Positions 8,393-16,415 of a stretch of DNA of 64,000 nucleotides are shown one piece after another. Position 1 is the stretch's first letter; every line of letters starts with the position of its first letter. The stretch is from Candidatus Zixiibacteriota bacterium (GTDB lineage Bacteria > Zixibacteria > MSB-5A5 > WJJR01 > JAJRUJ01), in NCBI GenBank assembly GCA_020051695.1, contig JAGVQM010000011.1, positions 124,001-188,000 of the forward strand. The letters are read 5' to 3'. The position numbers and the translations under genes are program-made. The notes beneath the pieces were generated by a model. The model saw only the letters and a list, made by a program, of their open reading frames with translations, had not been told where the DNA came from and ran no database searches.

Positions 8393-8485
8393 ATATTAAA
8401 AAGCAAAATAATAGGGAAAAACGATTGCCCCTTTGGGGAGTTTGGCTTATTGATAAGCTATGGGAAAGGTGGTCGCAGAAAACAT

Positions 8486-8977
8486 ATGTCGATAACCCGC
8501 CGTCAGCGCATCCGCCGGGCCGAGAAATACCTGGCAATGGCTAATGATTTTCTGGACACTGGGTACTATCAGGACGCCGTCGACCACTACCGCAAATCGA
8601 TAAAAAGTTATCCCACTCCCGAGGCGTACACCGCGCTGGGGTGGGCCAGCGCGCATCTGGGCGATTACGATCAAGCCATAGAATATTGCAAGGTAGCTAT
8701 CTCGCTGGATCCGGATTTCGGCAATCCCTACGGCGAAATCGGCGCCTGCCTAATCGAGATGGGCGAACTCGATGAGGCCGCCTTCTACCTGCGCCGCGCG
8801 GTCCTGGCCCGCGATGCTGATGAAACCCACCTGGCGTATTATAATCTCGGCCGGGTATGGGAGGCGCGGCACAATTTTTCCAAAGCTCTCCTCGAATACC
8901 ACAAAGCCCTGGAAATCGACCCGGCATTTGAACCGGCCCGCCAGGCGTATTACCGGCTGGTACGGATGTTGAACTGA
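8486..8977 (+). CDS. Small cytoplasmic TPR protein
   Basis: 163 residues from ATG 8486 (MSITRRQRIRRAEKYLAMAN). The frame is open about 150 bases further upstream, but that part overlaps a GC hairpin and reads as non-protein, so this ATG is preferred; the ribosome site AGGTGG is 13 bases away, which is long. At least three TPR units cover residues 10-155 (EAYTALGWASAHLGDYDQAI, NPYGEIGACLIEMGELDEAA, AYYNLGRVWEARHNFSKALL). There is no signal peptide, so it is likely cytoplasmic. TPR proteins of this size serve as binding adaptors; the partner is unknown and no neighbour suggests one. Confidence 0.8.
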   Translation: MSITRRQRIRRAEKYLAMANDFLDTGYYQDAVDHYRKSIKSYPTPEAYTALGWASAHLGDYDQAIEYCKVAISLDPDFGNPYGEIGACLIEMGELDEAAFYLRRAVLARDADETHLAYYNLGRVWEARHNFSKALLEYHKALEIDPAFEPARQAYYRLVRMLN

Positions 8978-9240
8978 ACGCCCGTCCGACTTCTCCTTTC
9001 TTCTGTTGATCCCACCCGGTTTCTATTTTGTTTTTCAAGGCATCACGGCCATGTCTGCCGCGAAAAAACGATATCATTTTCGCATCAGCAGTGCCCGGCT
9101 GATCTTCCCGGTGATTGGGTATCCCTGATTTCCCGTACCCGGTTGTCCTGCATCACACTGTCGGAGTTCTATGGGCGTTGTTCGAAGAGGTGATTGTCGT
9201 ATGATAACCGGCAGACCGTGCCTTCGCCGATCTTGGCGGC

Positions 9241-9834
9241 ATGAAACACAATTCGAATAATCCCGACACCGACCGATCAACTCTCGGCCGGCCCGTACCG
9301 CTGGACGATTGCGGGATCACCGAAACTTCGCCGTCATTATGGGGCGGTGACTGGCTGAGCAGGTTTGCCGCGAGTTTTTCCGAATCCCTCGAGGAGCAGG
9401 CGGGCGCGGATGACGCCGTGACGGAAACAGTGCGCAGGGCAATCATGCAGTTGCCGGAGCTCGAACAGCGGGTTGTGGTCGATTATTATGTTTTTTGCTA
9501 TCCGCGAAGGGTCATTGCCCGTCATTGCGGCCTGAGTGCGCAGGATGTTGATCTGCACCGGGCGCACGCCGAGCGGCGGCTGCGCCGAATACTCGCCGGA
9601 TTCGTCAAACGGCGTTTCGGCGTGGACCCTCCGGAGGATTCAATATGTCCCTACTGCCGGGTTGCTGCCCGGGAAGCCCTCGCCCGCGAATTGTCCGCCC
9701 GGGGCCGCGACGAGGCCTGGAGCACCCTGCGCCGCAGACTGAACGGACAATTCGGCCTGGATGTCCGGCGCGTCCAGCCGCTGATTACCCACTGCCGCTT
9801 TCATGAACCAACGCCGCGGACATCACACACTTAA
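9241..9834 (+). CDS. Sigma-70 region-4-like DNA-binding protein with a CPYC motif
   Basis: 197 residues. The middle (71-118) reads like sigma-70 region 4: LPELEQRVVVDYY, then a helix-turn-helix with VIARHCGLSAQDVDLH and a basic end AERRLRRIL. There is no recognisable region 2, so this is not a complete ECF sigma factor. After the HTH comes ICPYC (Cys136, Cys139) and a helical, Arg-rich tail with C and H residues (THCRFH) that might complete a metal site. Start ATG 9241 lacks a clear ribosome site, so a slightly different start is possible. A ribbon-helix-helix-like gene follows after 15 bases with a strong ribosome site. Such pairs could be a small regulatory cassette; function is not known. 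Confidence 0.6.
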   Translation: MKHNSNNPDTDRSTLGRPVPLDDCGITETSPSLWGGDWLSRFAASFSESLEEQAGADDAVTETVRRAIMQLPELEQRVVVDYYVFCYPRRVIARHCGLSAQDVDLHRAHAERRLRRILAGFVKRRFGVDPPEDSICPYCRVAAREALARELSARGRDEAWSTLRRRLNGQFGLDVRRVQPLITHCRFHEPTPRTSHT

Positions 9835-9849
9835 AACCGAGGAGGCACC

Positions 9850-10089
9850 GTGACGGAACAAATCCCGCTCAAAGGCGACCATGTGATCAATCTCCGAATT
9901 TCCTGGGAGTTGAAATCCCGCCTGCTCAAAATCGCCGGGCGTGATCACCGTTCGTTGTCCGAAATCTGCCGGATTCTGTTGTTGACCGGGCTGCCGATTC
10001 TGGAAGGTCTGGACCACGCCCGCGACCGAGCCATTAATTTCTGGACCACCGATCAGCAGAAGGATGACGTTGTGGTGGAGGAAACCTGA
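9850..10089 (+). CDS. Ribbon-helix-helix-like small DNA-binding protein
   Basis: 79 residues from GTG 9850, with GAGGAGG 6 bases upstream. The pattern VINLRISWELKSRLLKIA then RSLSEICRILLLTGL fits a short beta strand followed by two helices, as in Arc/MetJ/CopG-type regulators, where the strand pairs in a dimer and reads the DNA major groove. The acidic tail (QQKDDVVVEET) is outside the fold. The gene follows the sigma-region-4-like gene closely and is probably cotranscribed with it. There is no toxin-like partner next to it, so it is not obviously an antitoxin. Family call rests on pattern only. Confidence 0.55.
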   Translation: MTEQIPLKGDHVINLRISWELKSRLLKIAGRDHRSLSEICRILLLTGLPILEGLDHARDRAINFWTTDQQKDDVVVEET

Positions 10090-10135
10090 TTTTTGAGGGA
10101 GAAACGCTCGCGAACGACGGTTGCTGTTCAGCTGT

Positions 10136-10600
10136 TCATGCACTTCGCGAGGGCGAAGCGGTCCGAATGACACGGGTACCGGCCACCCGATCACCGACAC
10201 GGGTCCTGTCTGCGGATGTGGCAATCAACACGATACCCAGGATACTGAATACCGGCAGGGCATCCACCAGCCGCAGGAGATTGCGCTGGGTGCTTTTCCA
10301 GAGCCCCGGTGCGCCGGCCGCAGTCACGACCTGGAGGCCGACCAGGTATTTGCCGAGGGTGGCGCCGTATATACCTTCGAGAACGATAAAATATACTGCG
10401 ATCACGGCCAGGAAAATTATGCACAATGGGTCAGTGATGAACCAGCCATAACTCCACTGATGATCGGCCGGTGACATGATCCATACGCCTTTTACGACCC
10501 TGGTGACCGGGAAAAAGACCAGGCAAAACAGCAAACCGTCGAGGGCGAGGGCTGCGCCACGGCGTCCAAGTCCGGCGTATGGTGCCTTATTCAAGTTCAT
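10136..10600 (-). CDS. RDD-family membrane protein
   Basis: 154 residues on the minus strand. ATG 10600 is preferred because a GGGGGTGGG tract lies just upstream; GTG 10609 is an in-frame alternative. The N-terminus has the family signature YAGLGRRGAALALDGLLF (an R and a D in the first helix), a second and third hydrophobic helix (about 20-35 and 55-80), and the conserved TLGKYLVGLQVV motif followed by LRLVDALPVFSILG. RDD proteins are small inner-membrane proteins, some linked to ion exchange, mostly of unknown role. It is divergent from the YfhO-type gene, with 160 bases between the starts that should hold both promoters. Confidence 0.88.
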   Translation of the reverse strand: MNLNKAPYAGLGRRGAALALDGLLFCLVFFPVTRVVKGVWIMSPADHQWSYGWFITDPLCIIFLAVIAVYFIVLEGIYGATLGKYLVGLQVVTAAGAPGLWKSTQRNLLRLVDALPVFSILGIVLIATSADRTRVGDRVAGTRVIRTASPSRSA

Positions 10601-10762
10601 GATACCCACCCCCGGAGTGAACCAGTCCTACATCGGCAATGAAAACAAATTTCATCATGTCGTCAAATTGTGTTGCAACAAAATCGACAACCAATTCGAA
10701 TGGCCGTTGTGACCCAATGTTTTTCCGTTGTGTCGCACGGAAAAACCTCCTACATTCCCCGT

Positions 10763-13303
10763 ATGGCCAAACAGAAAAAATCCGCCAGGACCGCTCCGGC
10801 AATAAAAGCAGCACGGCCTTCCGGGCCTTCCGCGCTGGAACAATGGGCTGCAAAACGGCCGGCTCTGGCCGCGGCGTCACTTTTTGCCCTGTTGACAGTG
10901 ATTTTTTTCGGGGTTATCCGCCCGGCTTTGTTTTCACCGCAGATGATGATTTACGGCACCGACACGATGGGCGCCGGGGTGTTTTTCCGCAGTTTTTACG
11001 CCGATTTCTGGCGTACGCACGGCACCATGCCCCTGTGGGAACCGTATATCCATGGCGGCATGCCGTTTGTGGATGCGATGCACGGCGATATTTTTTATCC
11101 CGCCGCATTTTTGCAGATCATTTTCCCGGTGACCTACGCACTGGGGCTGAAACTTATCCTCCATGTGTTCCTGGCTGGGCTGTTCATGTATTTTTTCCTG
11201 CGCGAATGGGGTTTGGGCCTGCGGCCCGCGGCCCTAGGCGGAATCCTGTACATGTTTACCCCCTGCCTGGTGTCGCTTTTCTATCCCGGTCATGACGGTA
11301 AGATCTATGTCACTGCGTTGACTCCGCTGGCGTTCCTGTTTTTGCATCGCGGCACCGTTCAGCGCCGCTGGTCGTCGTTTTTCGCCTTTGGTCTGGTGTA
11401 CGCGGCAATGATATTTACGGCCCACATTCAGATGGCTTACTACTGCTCCTGGGGCCTAGGTTTATACTTCCTCTTTTTGCTCTGGGATGAACATAAATTC
11501 CGCCCCCGGCTGATCTTACGCCCGGCGGCCGCGTTTATCGTGGTGCTGATGCTGGCCGGAGGCGCCTCGGCGATCCAGTGGCTGTCGCCGTATTTCTACG
11601 TGCAGGAATATTCCCAGCGCATTCAGCATACCGAGGAGAAAGGTCTTGAGTGGTCGTCGTCCTGGTCGATGCACGCCGAGGAGGTCGGCTCATTGCTGGT
11701 CCCCGAGTTCCCCGGCGATAATCTGGCGCACGAGACACATACGTATTGGGGGCAGAATTACTTCAAACTCAATTCCGAGGCGGTTGGTCTGGTCGCCGTA
11801 TTTTTTGCGCTGGTAACGGTCCTCGCCCAGCGGCGGCGGCAGGTGCTGTTTTTCGCGCTGCTGGCCCTGCTGAGCTTGATCTATGCCACCGGAGCGGGCA
11901 CACCGTTGTATACGCTCTCGTTTTATCTCGTGCCCGGGGTGAAAAAATTCCGCGCGCCGAGCATGATCAATTTCCTGTTTGCTTTCGGCATTATTGCTGT
12001 GGCGGCATGGGGTGTCCATCAACTGGACAAACCGTCCGATAAATCGCAGGACCGCGCGAAATTCTTCAAGATGGCCGTCATTATCGCCGGCTGTTATACG
12101 CTGATTACCCTGGTCGTTTCCGCCTGGGGGGAGGGGTTCTTCCGGGCGTGGGCCGGTATTTTCCAGCCCGCTCCCGATCCGCGCAAACTTGCGGCGATCA
12201 AAGACAACACGCCTCAGGTAATCACCGGGTTATGGATTTCCACCATAATCCTCTGGGGTGTGATCGGGTTGATCTGGGCCCGGTTTAATCGCGCACTGAA
12301 AGCCGGCTTGCTGGCCGGTGGGCTAGGGCTGCTGGCACTCGTGGACTTATGGCGTTTCGACGCCCGGTTTATCAACCTGGTCAATCCCGATGACTACTAT
12401 CGCCGCACGAGATTGATCGACCAACTGGATCAGGTGAAGAACACCGAGGGGCCGTTCCGCACGTTCCTGCTGCCGCAAACACTCAACGACAACCATCTTG
12501 CGCTGTATGGGCTGGAGGAAGTGTCGCTGACGGCGATGCACGGGAACCACCTGCTGTCGTATGATAATTTTGTCGGGCGGCATGAAACCCCGCAGAACCT
12601 GTTTTATCCGCAAATCCTCGATCTGCTCAACGTGACACGCGCGGTCAGCCCCCTGCCCGCCGCACAACTGGTCGAGGAGGCCGCCCGGGCCAAAAGCCGG
12701 GAATTCCTGGCTGTGGGAGAGCTGCTTGGCCGCTGGACTGCGCCGGCGGCGGCAGTCGACGGGCTCTATCTGTATGCCAACCCGCAAGCCGTGCCTCGGG
12801 TCGCGGGATTTTTTGGTTATCAGGTGATCGGCGATCATGAGCAGGTCCTGGATCGCATCAAACAGGCGGATTTCCCCTACCGGCGCGTGCTGCTTCTGGA
12901 GGAAGAAGTCCCCGGATTTGCGCCGAGTGCCGATCCGGCAACGCTCCCGGAATTTGTGGCCGGCCGGATCGTCGACAACCAGATCAACGAATTCACGGTC
13001 GAAATCGACATGCCTGCTGAGGGATTGGTTTTTCTCTCGGAGAATTACTATCCGGCCTGGCGGGCCGAAGATAACGGCCGGCCCTTGCCGGTGTATCGGG
13101 CCGATTATACGTTCCGCGCGGTTTATGTCCCGGCCGGGAAACAGACGATTCATTTCCGCTTTGATAACCACCACTTCAATCGCGGCCGTTACCTCAGCGG
13201 TGTTTGCCTGCTTCTACTGGTCGTGGGGTTGGTGGCGACGCGTCGCTGGAACTCCGCTACGCCCCGCTCCGGGACGCTGGAAGCGCATTCCGGCGCGAGT
13301 TGA
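10763..13303 (+). CDS. YfhO-family large membrane protein
   Basis: 846 residues from ATG 10763 (MAKQKKSARTAPAIKAARP); no clear ribosome site is seen, and the frame is open upstream to 10670. About a dozen hydrophobic helices fill residues 35-540, beginning with AAASLFALLTVIFFGVI; the early loop YGTDTMGAGVFFR and PLWEPYIHGGMPFVDAMHGD is characteristic of YfhO proteins, in which acidic residues of the first periplasmic loop resemble GT-C glycosyltransferases. A large soluble domain (about 560-800) follows, then a last helix near the C-terminus (YLSGVCLLLLVVGLVATRRW). YfhO-like proteins are implicated in glycosylation of cell-envelope polymers in Gram-positives; the substrate here is unknown. 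Convergent with the next gene, 38 bases apart. Confidence 0.88.
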   Translation: MAKQKKSARTAPAIKAARPSGPSALEQWAAKRPALAAASLFALLTVIFFGVIRPALFSPQMMIYGTDTMGAGVFFRSFYADFWRTHGTMPLWEPYIHGGMPFVDAMHGDIFYPAAFLQIIFPVTYALGLKLILHVFLAGLFMYFFLREWGLGLRPAALGGILYMFTPCLVSLFYPGHDGKIYVTALTPLAFLFLHRGTVQRRWSSFFAFGLVYAAMIFTAHIQMAYYCSWGLGLYFLFLLWDEHKFRPRLILRPAAAFIVVLMLAGGASAIQWLSPYFYVQEYSQRIQHTEEKGLEWSSSWSMHAEEVGSLLVPEFPGDNLAHETHTYWGQNYFKLNSEAVGLVAVFFALVTVLAQRRRQVLFFALLALLSLIYATGAGTPLYTLSFYLVPGVKKFRAPSMINFLFAFGIIAVAAWGVHQLDKPSDKSQDRAKFFKMAVIIAGCYTLITLVVSAWGEGFFRAWAGIFQPAPDPRKLAAIKDNTPQVITGLWISTIILWGVIGLIWARFNRALKAGLLAGGLGLLALVDLWRFDARFINLVNPDDYYRRTRLIDQLDQVKNTEGPFRTFLLPQTLNDNHLALYGLEEVSLTAMHGNHLLSYDNFVGRHETPQNLFYPQILDLLNVTRAVSPLPAAQLVEEAARAKSREFLAVGELLGRWTAPAAAVDGLYLYANPQAVPRVAGFFGYQVIGDHEQVLDRIKQADFPYRRVLLLEEEVPGFAPSADPATLPEFVAGRIVDNQINEFTVEIDMPAEGLVFLSENYYPAWRAEDNGRPLPVYRADYTFRAVYVPAGKQTIHFRFDNHHFNRGRYLSGVCLLLLVVGLVATRRWNSATPRSGTLEAHSGAS

Positions 13304-13341
13304 TGGGGATTCCCGGTTTTATTTTATTGATTGCTGTTGGA

Positions 13342-14100
13342 TTATGGCTGTCTGCTCCGCGACGGCTTCGGCGCAATATGCGCATGCGGATTTTGCGGGG
13401 TCGCCACCCGCTGCGTGGAACATATCGGGCATTTTGACTCCCGGTCCGAGCGTGACTGCTCATGTTGCGGGCATTGGTACAAAAACGGGATAATATCGAG
13501 GTAGGCCTTTTCACAGAGCGCATAGTCTTTGTAGTCCAAAAATATCCGGTGCTCGTGGCCCCGACAGCACCAGCCCTGCAGGCGGGTCAGGCCAAACTGC
13601 AGGGCATAGCGAATGGTTTCTTTGGTTTGTCCCGGGAGGCCCGAAATTTGCGCGCGCCATTGGAACAAACCGTCCGCGCTCATCGAAAAATCATACGGGG
13701 CAAACAGATGGTACCCGCGTTCGGCGGCGGTGCAGCGAAACCGGCGCAGCGTTTCCTTCCGGTCACGTTTGCGTTCAAGGGTAAGCTCCACGGAGCGGCG
13801 CTTGTCATCGGAAAATTTGACCGTCCCCACGGCCTTTGCCGGGTCGAGGCGTTTGTTCGACGGGTCATAGACATAAATCAAGACTCCGTCCGCTCCAACC
13901 ACCGACTCGAACAGGAAATTGTCCCGCCTGACCACTAATCCCCCGTGCTCGCCGTAGGTCGTATCCAGTATTTCATTGGAGTTGAGGATCGTCATCTGAG
14001 ACAGGTCAAAGACCTGTCCGGCGGCCGCCGGCGGCAGGGCCAGCATTATTCCGCCGAGCAGCAGCAAAGTCCTGATTTTTCGTATCGCCATATTCCTCAT
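13342..14100 (-). CDS. Exported protein with heavy-metal-binding-like Cys tail
   Basis: 252 residues on the minus strand. A signal peptide is clear: basic RNMAIRKIRT, hydrophobic LLLLGGIMLALPPAAA, then GQVFDLS. The centre (about 40-200) is a beta-rich domain that I do not recognise. Near residues 206-231 is YQCPQHEQSRSDRESKCPIC, a close variant of the heavy-metal-binding domain signature (Y-x-C-P-x-H ... C-P-x-C) often found in copper-handling proteins. Here the usual Met of CPMH is Gln and the usual Met after CPxCG is absent, so copper binding is uncertain. ATG 14091 is an alternative start. No metal-efflux genes are nearby. Confidence 0.65.
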   Translation of the reverse strand: MRNMAIRKIRTLLLLGGIMLALPPAAAGQVFDLSQMTILNSNEILDTTYGEHGGLVVRRDNFLFESVVGADGVLIYVYDPSNKRLDPAKAVGTVKFSDDKRRSVELTLERKRDRKETLRRFRCTAAERGYHLFAPYDFSMSADGLFQWRAQISGLPGQTKETIRYALQFGLTRLQGWCCRGHEHRIFLDYKDYALCEKAYLDIIPFLYQCPQHEQSRSDRESKCPICSTQRVATPQNPHAHIAPKPSRSRQP

Positions 14101-14447
14101 CGCCTGTTTTTTATAGTATCGGCAGGCGCATTAGTTTCACCCGGCCGATCATCTCCGGTCGAATATAGTGAACTTTTCGGCGGCGGGGAATCCAGAATGC
14201 CGCCGGGAAGGGATTTCCAGCGGCGCGTGATATACGTAGCCCCGGCCTCCGCCGGGGCGCATGGGCACTTGTCCGCCTCTGGCGGAAGATGCCCATGCCA
14301 CATGGTACCTCACCCAACGGGTGAGTAATGATGACCTTTCCTGAATGTCTCCTGGGGTGACAAGGCAAGGTACCCCCGTAAGCTTCCCCTCTGAATAGAC
14401 CGTTCAAAAGTAGAGCTTTTCGGCTTATCTTAAGTCGGGAGGTTCAC
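14101..14447. other. Non-coding hairpin cluster upstream of the IS remnant
   Basis: No gene is visible. Three hairpins lie in a row at 14239-14258 (GCCCCGGC/GCCGGGGC), 14259-14298 (GCATGGGCA/TGCCCATGC with an inner CCGCC/GGCGG stem) and 14309-14325 (CTCACCC/GGGTGAG). None has a T-run. The last 60 bases contain the ribosome site GGGAGG of the IS3 OrfA at 14448 and probably one end of that element. Confidence 0.6.
14239..14325. repeat. Three consecutive stem-loops, likely a mobile or REP-like repeat
   Basis: Perfect stems of 8, 9 and 7 bp follow each other with almost no spacing. The 9-bp stem encloses a second 5-bp stem. Dense imperfect palindromes of this kind next to an insertion-sequence remnant are typical of dispersed intergenic repeats; only one copy is in the window, so the repeat status is inferred. 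Confidence 0.4.
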
Positions 14448-14849
14448 ATGAAGCGGTCACGATTCAGCGAGACACAGCTCGTGGCGATTTTAAAGGAGGC
14501 CGACAGCGGGGTTCCGGTTCAGAAGTTGTGCCGGAAGCACGGGACTAGCAACGTGACATTGTATAAGAGGAAATCGAAGTATGGCGGTCTGGAGGCCTCG
14601 GACCTCAAGCACTTGCGGGAGTTGGAGGCGGAGAACAGCAAACTGAAGCGGGTGTATGCTGATTTGACCCTGGAAAATGAGGCGCTGAAGCCCGCCGCGG
14701 CGGGTCAAAAAAGCTCTGAGACCACCGGAGCGTCGCGAGGCGGCGGCGTTGGTTGTAACCAGCTCCTTGGCAATTTGGGCCGCCTGGTCCTCCGAGGTTC
14801 AGGTAGTAAACACCAAAAGGTAATCAGCGTGCATCGGTATCTTCCGTAG
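14448..14849 (+). pseudogene. IS3-family (IS407-like) transposase OrfA remnant
   Basis: Starts at ATG 14448 behind a perfect GGGAGG site. Residues 1-82 match OrfA of IS3/IS407-type elements: KRSRFSETQLVAILKEAD, then a helix-turn-helix with VQKLCRKHGTSNVTLYKRKSKYGG and the leucine-zipper-like DLKHLRELEAENSKLKRVYA. After ENEALK the frame becomes unrelated sequence. In the +1 frame just after an A6G run at 14707-14713 one reads KKALRPPERREAA, which looks like the beginning of OrfB, and then homology is lost. The catalytic DDE domain is missing, so the element cannot move by itself. A 14-bp palindrome CCCGCCGCGGCGGG at 14691-14704 marks the junction. Confidence 0.85.
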
Positions 14850-14960
14850 GTCGGGTTCCGACGTGAGCGGAGCGAACGTGAGAAACCCGACAACGCCTGA
14901 TGCCAAATATGTCGGGTTTCTCCGTCCCGCTTAAAAGCATGACTCCGGAACCCGACCTAC
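14846..14960. repeat. Nested inverted repeat (MITE/REP-like), 115 bp
   Basis: Outer arms GTAGGTCGGGTTCCG (14846-14860) and CGGAACCCGACCTAC (14946-14960) are perfect 15-bp reverse complements. Inside are GAGAAACCCGACA (14880-14892) and TGTCGGGTTTCTC (14910-14922), a perfect 13-bp pair. Inner and outer arms share the CGGGTTTC/CGGGTTCC core, so the unit is also a repeat of one motif in both directions. It lies directly against the IS3 remnant. Confidence 0.8.
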
Positions 14961-14986
14961 CTTCTGCATCCATGACGATCCGTCAG

Positions 14987-15298
14987 TCATTTGATTTTGT
15001 ATCCCAATTTTTGTTCCAGACTTGCGATTTTTGATTTCAGGCGTCCGGTTGTGCCGCGCCGATGGTCGATCAGGATTTTCGACGTAACCCGGGCATGCTT
15101 GCTTTGCATCAGTTCATGGCAGCGATACAGTAAATCAAAAACATCCCGGGGTTCACCCTCAATAATCGTGCCCATGGCGTTCGTGGAATGTTCCAGCCCG
15201 CTTTGTTCGATCAGGTCAACCACCCGCGCCACCGCGCCGGAGACCGATTCGCCCTCCCCGAGGGGGGAGATCGAAAAAAACGCCAGCATCGGACCCAT
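14987..15298 (-). CDS. MTH1187/YkoF-type thiamine-binding-like protein
   Basis: 103 residues. ATG 15298 (MGPMLAFFSISPLGEGES) is preferred to the longer open frame because AGAGGAG lies 9 bases upstream. The sequence fits the small MTH1187 family: start with a strand LAFFSISPLG, then SVSGAVARVVDLIEQSGL, the signature TNAMGTIIEGEPRDVFDLLYRCHE, and RVTSKILIDHRRG. These ferredoxin-like-fold proteins form dimers or tetramers and bind thiamine-related ligands; in some organisms they work as cytoplasmic thiamine carriers. No thiamine gene is next to it, so the ligand is not proven here. It is the last gene of a long minus-strand run. Confidence 0.82.
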   Translation of the reverse strand: MGPMLAFFSISPLGEGESVSGAVARVVDLIEQSGLEHSTNAMGTIIEGEPRDVFDLLYRCHELMQSKHARVTSKILIDHRRGTTGRLKSKIASLEQKLGYKIK

Positions 15299-15407
15299 AT
15301 GTCTGACTCCTCTTGATATTTGCGATGACGGATGAATTAGTGATGCGCGACGCCACTCAAGACAGGGGTTCCTTTTCGTTGGCACTATTGATGAACATCG
15401 ATGTCAA

Positions 15408-16394
15408 TCAGCTTCGTGGCCGCAGCGCCCGCAGGGCGTCGAGCACCATACGCTTGGGGGATTTCTCGCAGTTGGCGCGGATCGCGGTGTAGCACTGGTC
15501 ACAGCGGTTGCTCTTGGTGAATTTTTCGATAATCTCATCTTGGGAATCATACTCGCCCTGGATCATGCCGCAGGGGGCGATCTTGCCCCAGGGATTAACG
15601 ATGAAAAACCGCCGCCCGGCCTGGCAGTTGGGCATCGAACGCGTGCGATAAAACTCAATAATTTTCCGCATGCTGTACTCAGAGGTAACGATCGGATACC
15701 CCCGGCCCTGCATCTCAACTAATTGGTCGACGATATTTGACAATTGTCCCAGTTGGCCGTTGGGGTTGATAGTCAACTCCATATTCCCGGTGCGCAAATG
15801 AGTATAGATCGAATAGTTCACTTTCACGCCCCATTGGTTGGCCAGTTCAGCGATGCGGGGTAATTCGGTGAAATTGTCGCTTTGCACCACACAAGCCAAA
15901 ACGATGTCGTCGTTGCCGTGTTTGGCCAGCTTGGGCACTAACTCGCTGATATGTTCGAAGTTTTCTTTCAGTTTGCGGTATTCGTTATGCCGTTCATCGG
16001 GGTAATCCAGCGAAAAGGAAAACTCATCGATGCCCACTTCGCGCAACCGGAGATATTTTTCTTCGGTCAATAATTGCACGTTGGTGGTGAACACGAACAC
16101 CGCCAGCGGATCGCGGCGCCGCATTTCGGCGATAATATCATAGACGTCTTTGCGCAGCAGCGGTTCACCGCCGGAGATTTGCGCTACGGCGGGTTTGAGT
16201 TCGACCAGCCGGCCCGCCCATATTTCCGGACCCAGACGGGGCTCCTTGATGTAGGGCCCCCAATTGCAGTGTTTGCAGTTGGCGTTGCAGTTGAATGTAA
16301 TTTCAAATGAAACGGTAATCGGGCGTCCGATGGCCATGTTTTTTGCCGCGCGCAGGGCAATCCCAATTGTCCGTGTTGTGCTGAGTTTCGGCAT
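15408..16394 (-). CDS. Radical SAM protein, MoaA/SPASM-like
   Basis: 328 residues. Cys36, Cys40 and Cys43 in FNCNANCKHCNW are the CxxxCxxC ligands of the radical-SAM [4Fe-4S] cluster; QISGGEPLLRKD is the SAM-binding GGE motif. The partial TIM barrel follows to about residue 220. The C-terminal part has CQAG, NPWGKIAPCGMI and NRCDQCYTAIRANCEKSP, a Cys set like the auxiliary-cluster (SPASM/twitch) regions of peptide-modifying and cofactor-forming enzymes. The substrate is unknown. Upstream within 25 bases is the VTT membrane protein gene on the same strand, so both may be cotranscribed. HpnH-like or MoaA-like roles are possible; no lipid or molybdopterin genes are present to decide. Confidence 0.85.
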   Translation of the reverse strand: MPKLSTTRTIGIALRAAKNMAIGRPITVSFEITFNCNANCKHCNWGPYIKEPRLGPEIWAGRLVELKPAVAQISGGEPLLRKDVYDIIAEMRRRDPLAVFVFTTNVQLLTEEKYLRLREVGIDEFSFSLDYPDERHNEYRKLKENFEHISELVPKLAKHGNDDIVLACVVQSDNFTELPRIAELANQWGVKVNYSIYTHLRTGNMELTINPNGQLGQLSNIVDQLVEMQGRGYPIVTSEYSMRKIIEFYRTRSMPNCQAGRRFFIVNPWGKIAPCGMIQGEYDSQDEIIEKFTKSNRCDQCYTAIRANCEKSPKRMVLDALRALRPRS

Positions 16395-16415
16395 CCGTGC
16401 GGTTCTCCGTTTGGG

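Larger units (their letters stand above)
7754..8485. other. 730-bp non-coding region rich in hairpins
   Basis: No convincing protein gene is visible on either strand between the second TonB stop and the TPR gene start. It contains a weak hairpin (ATCCGAC/GTCGGAT, 7766-7782), three terminator-like hairpins (7925, 8131, 8348), a long inverted repeat (8260-8290) and a ten-base perfect complement of the 16S rRNA tail at 7868-7877. A TTGACA at 8204-8209 could be a -35 element but no good -10 follows at 17 bases. The spacing of terminators suggests one or two short non-coding transcripts. Confidence 0.6.
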
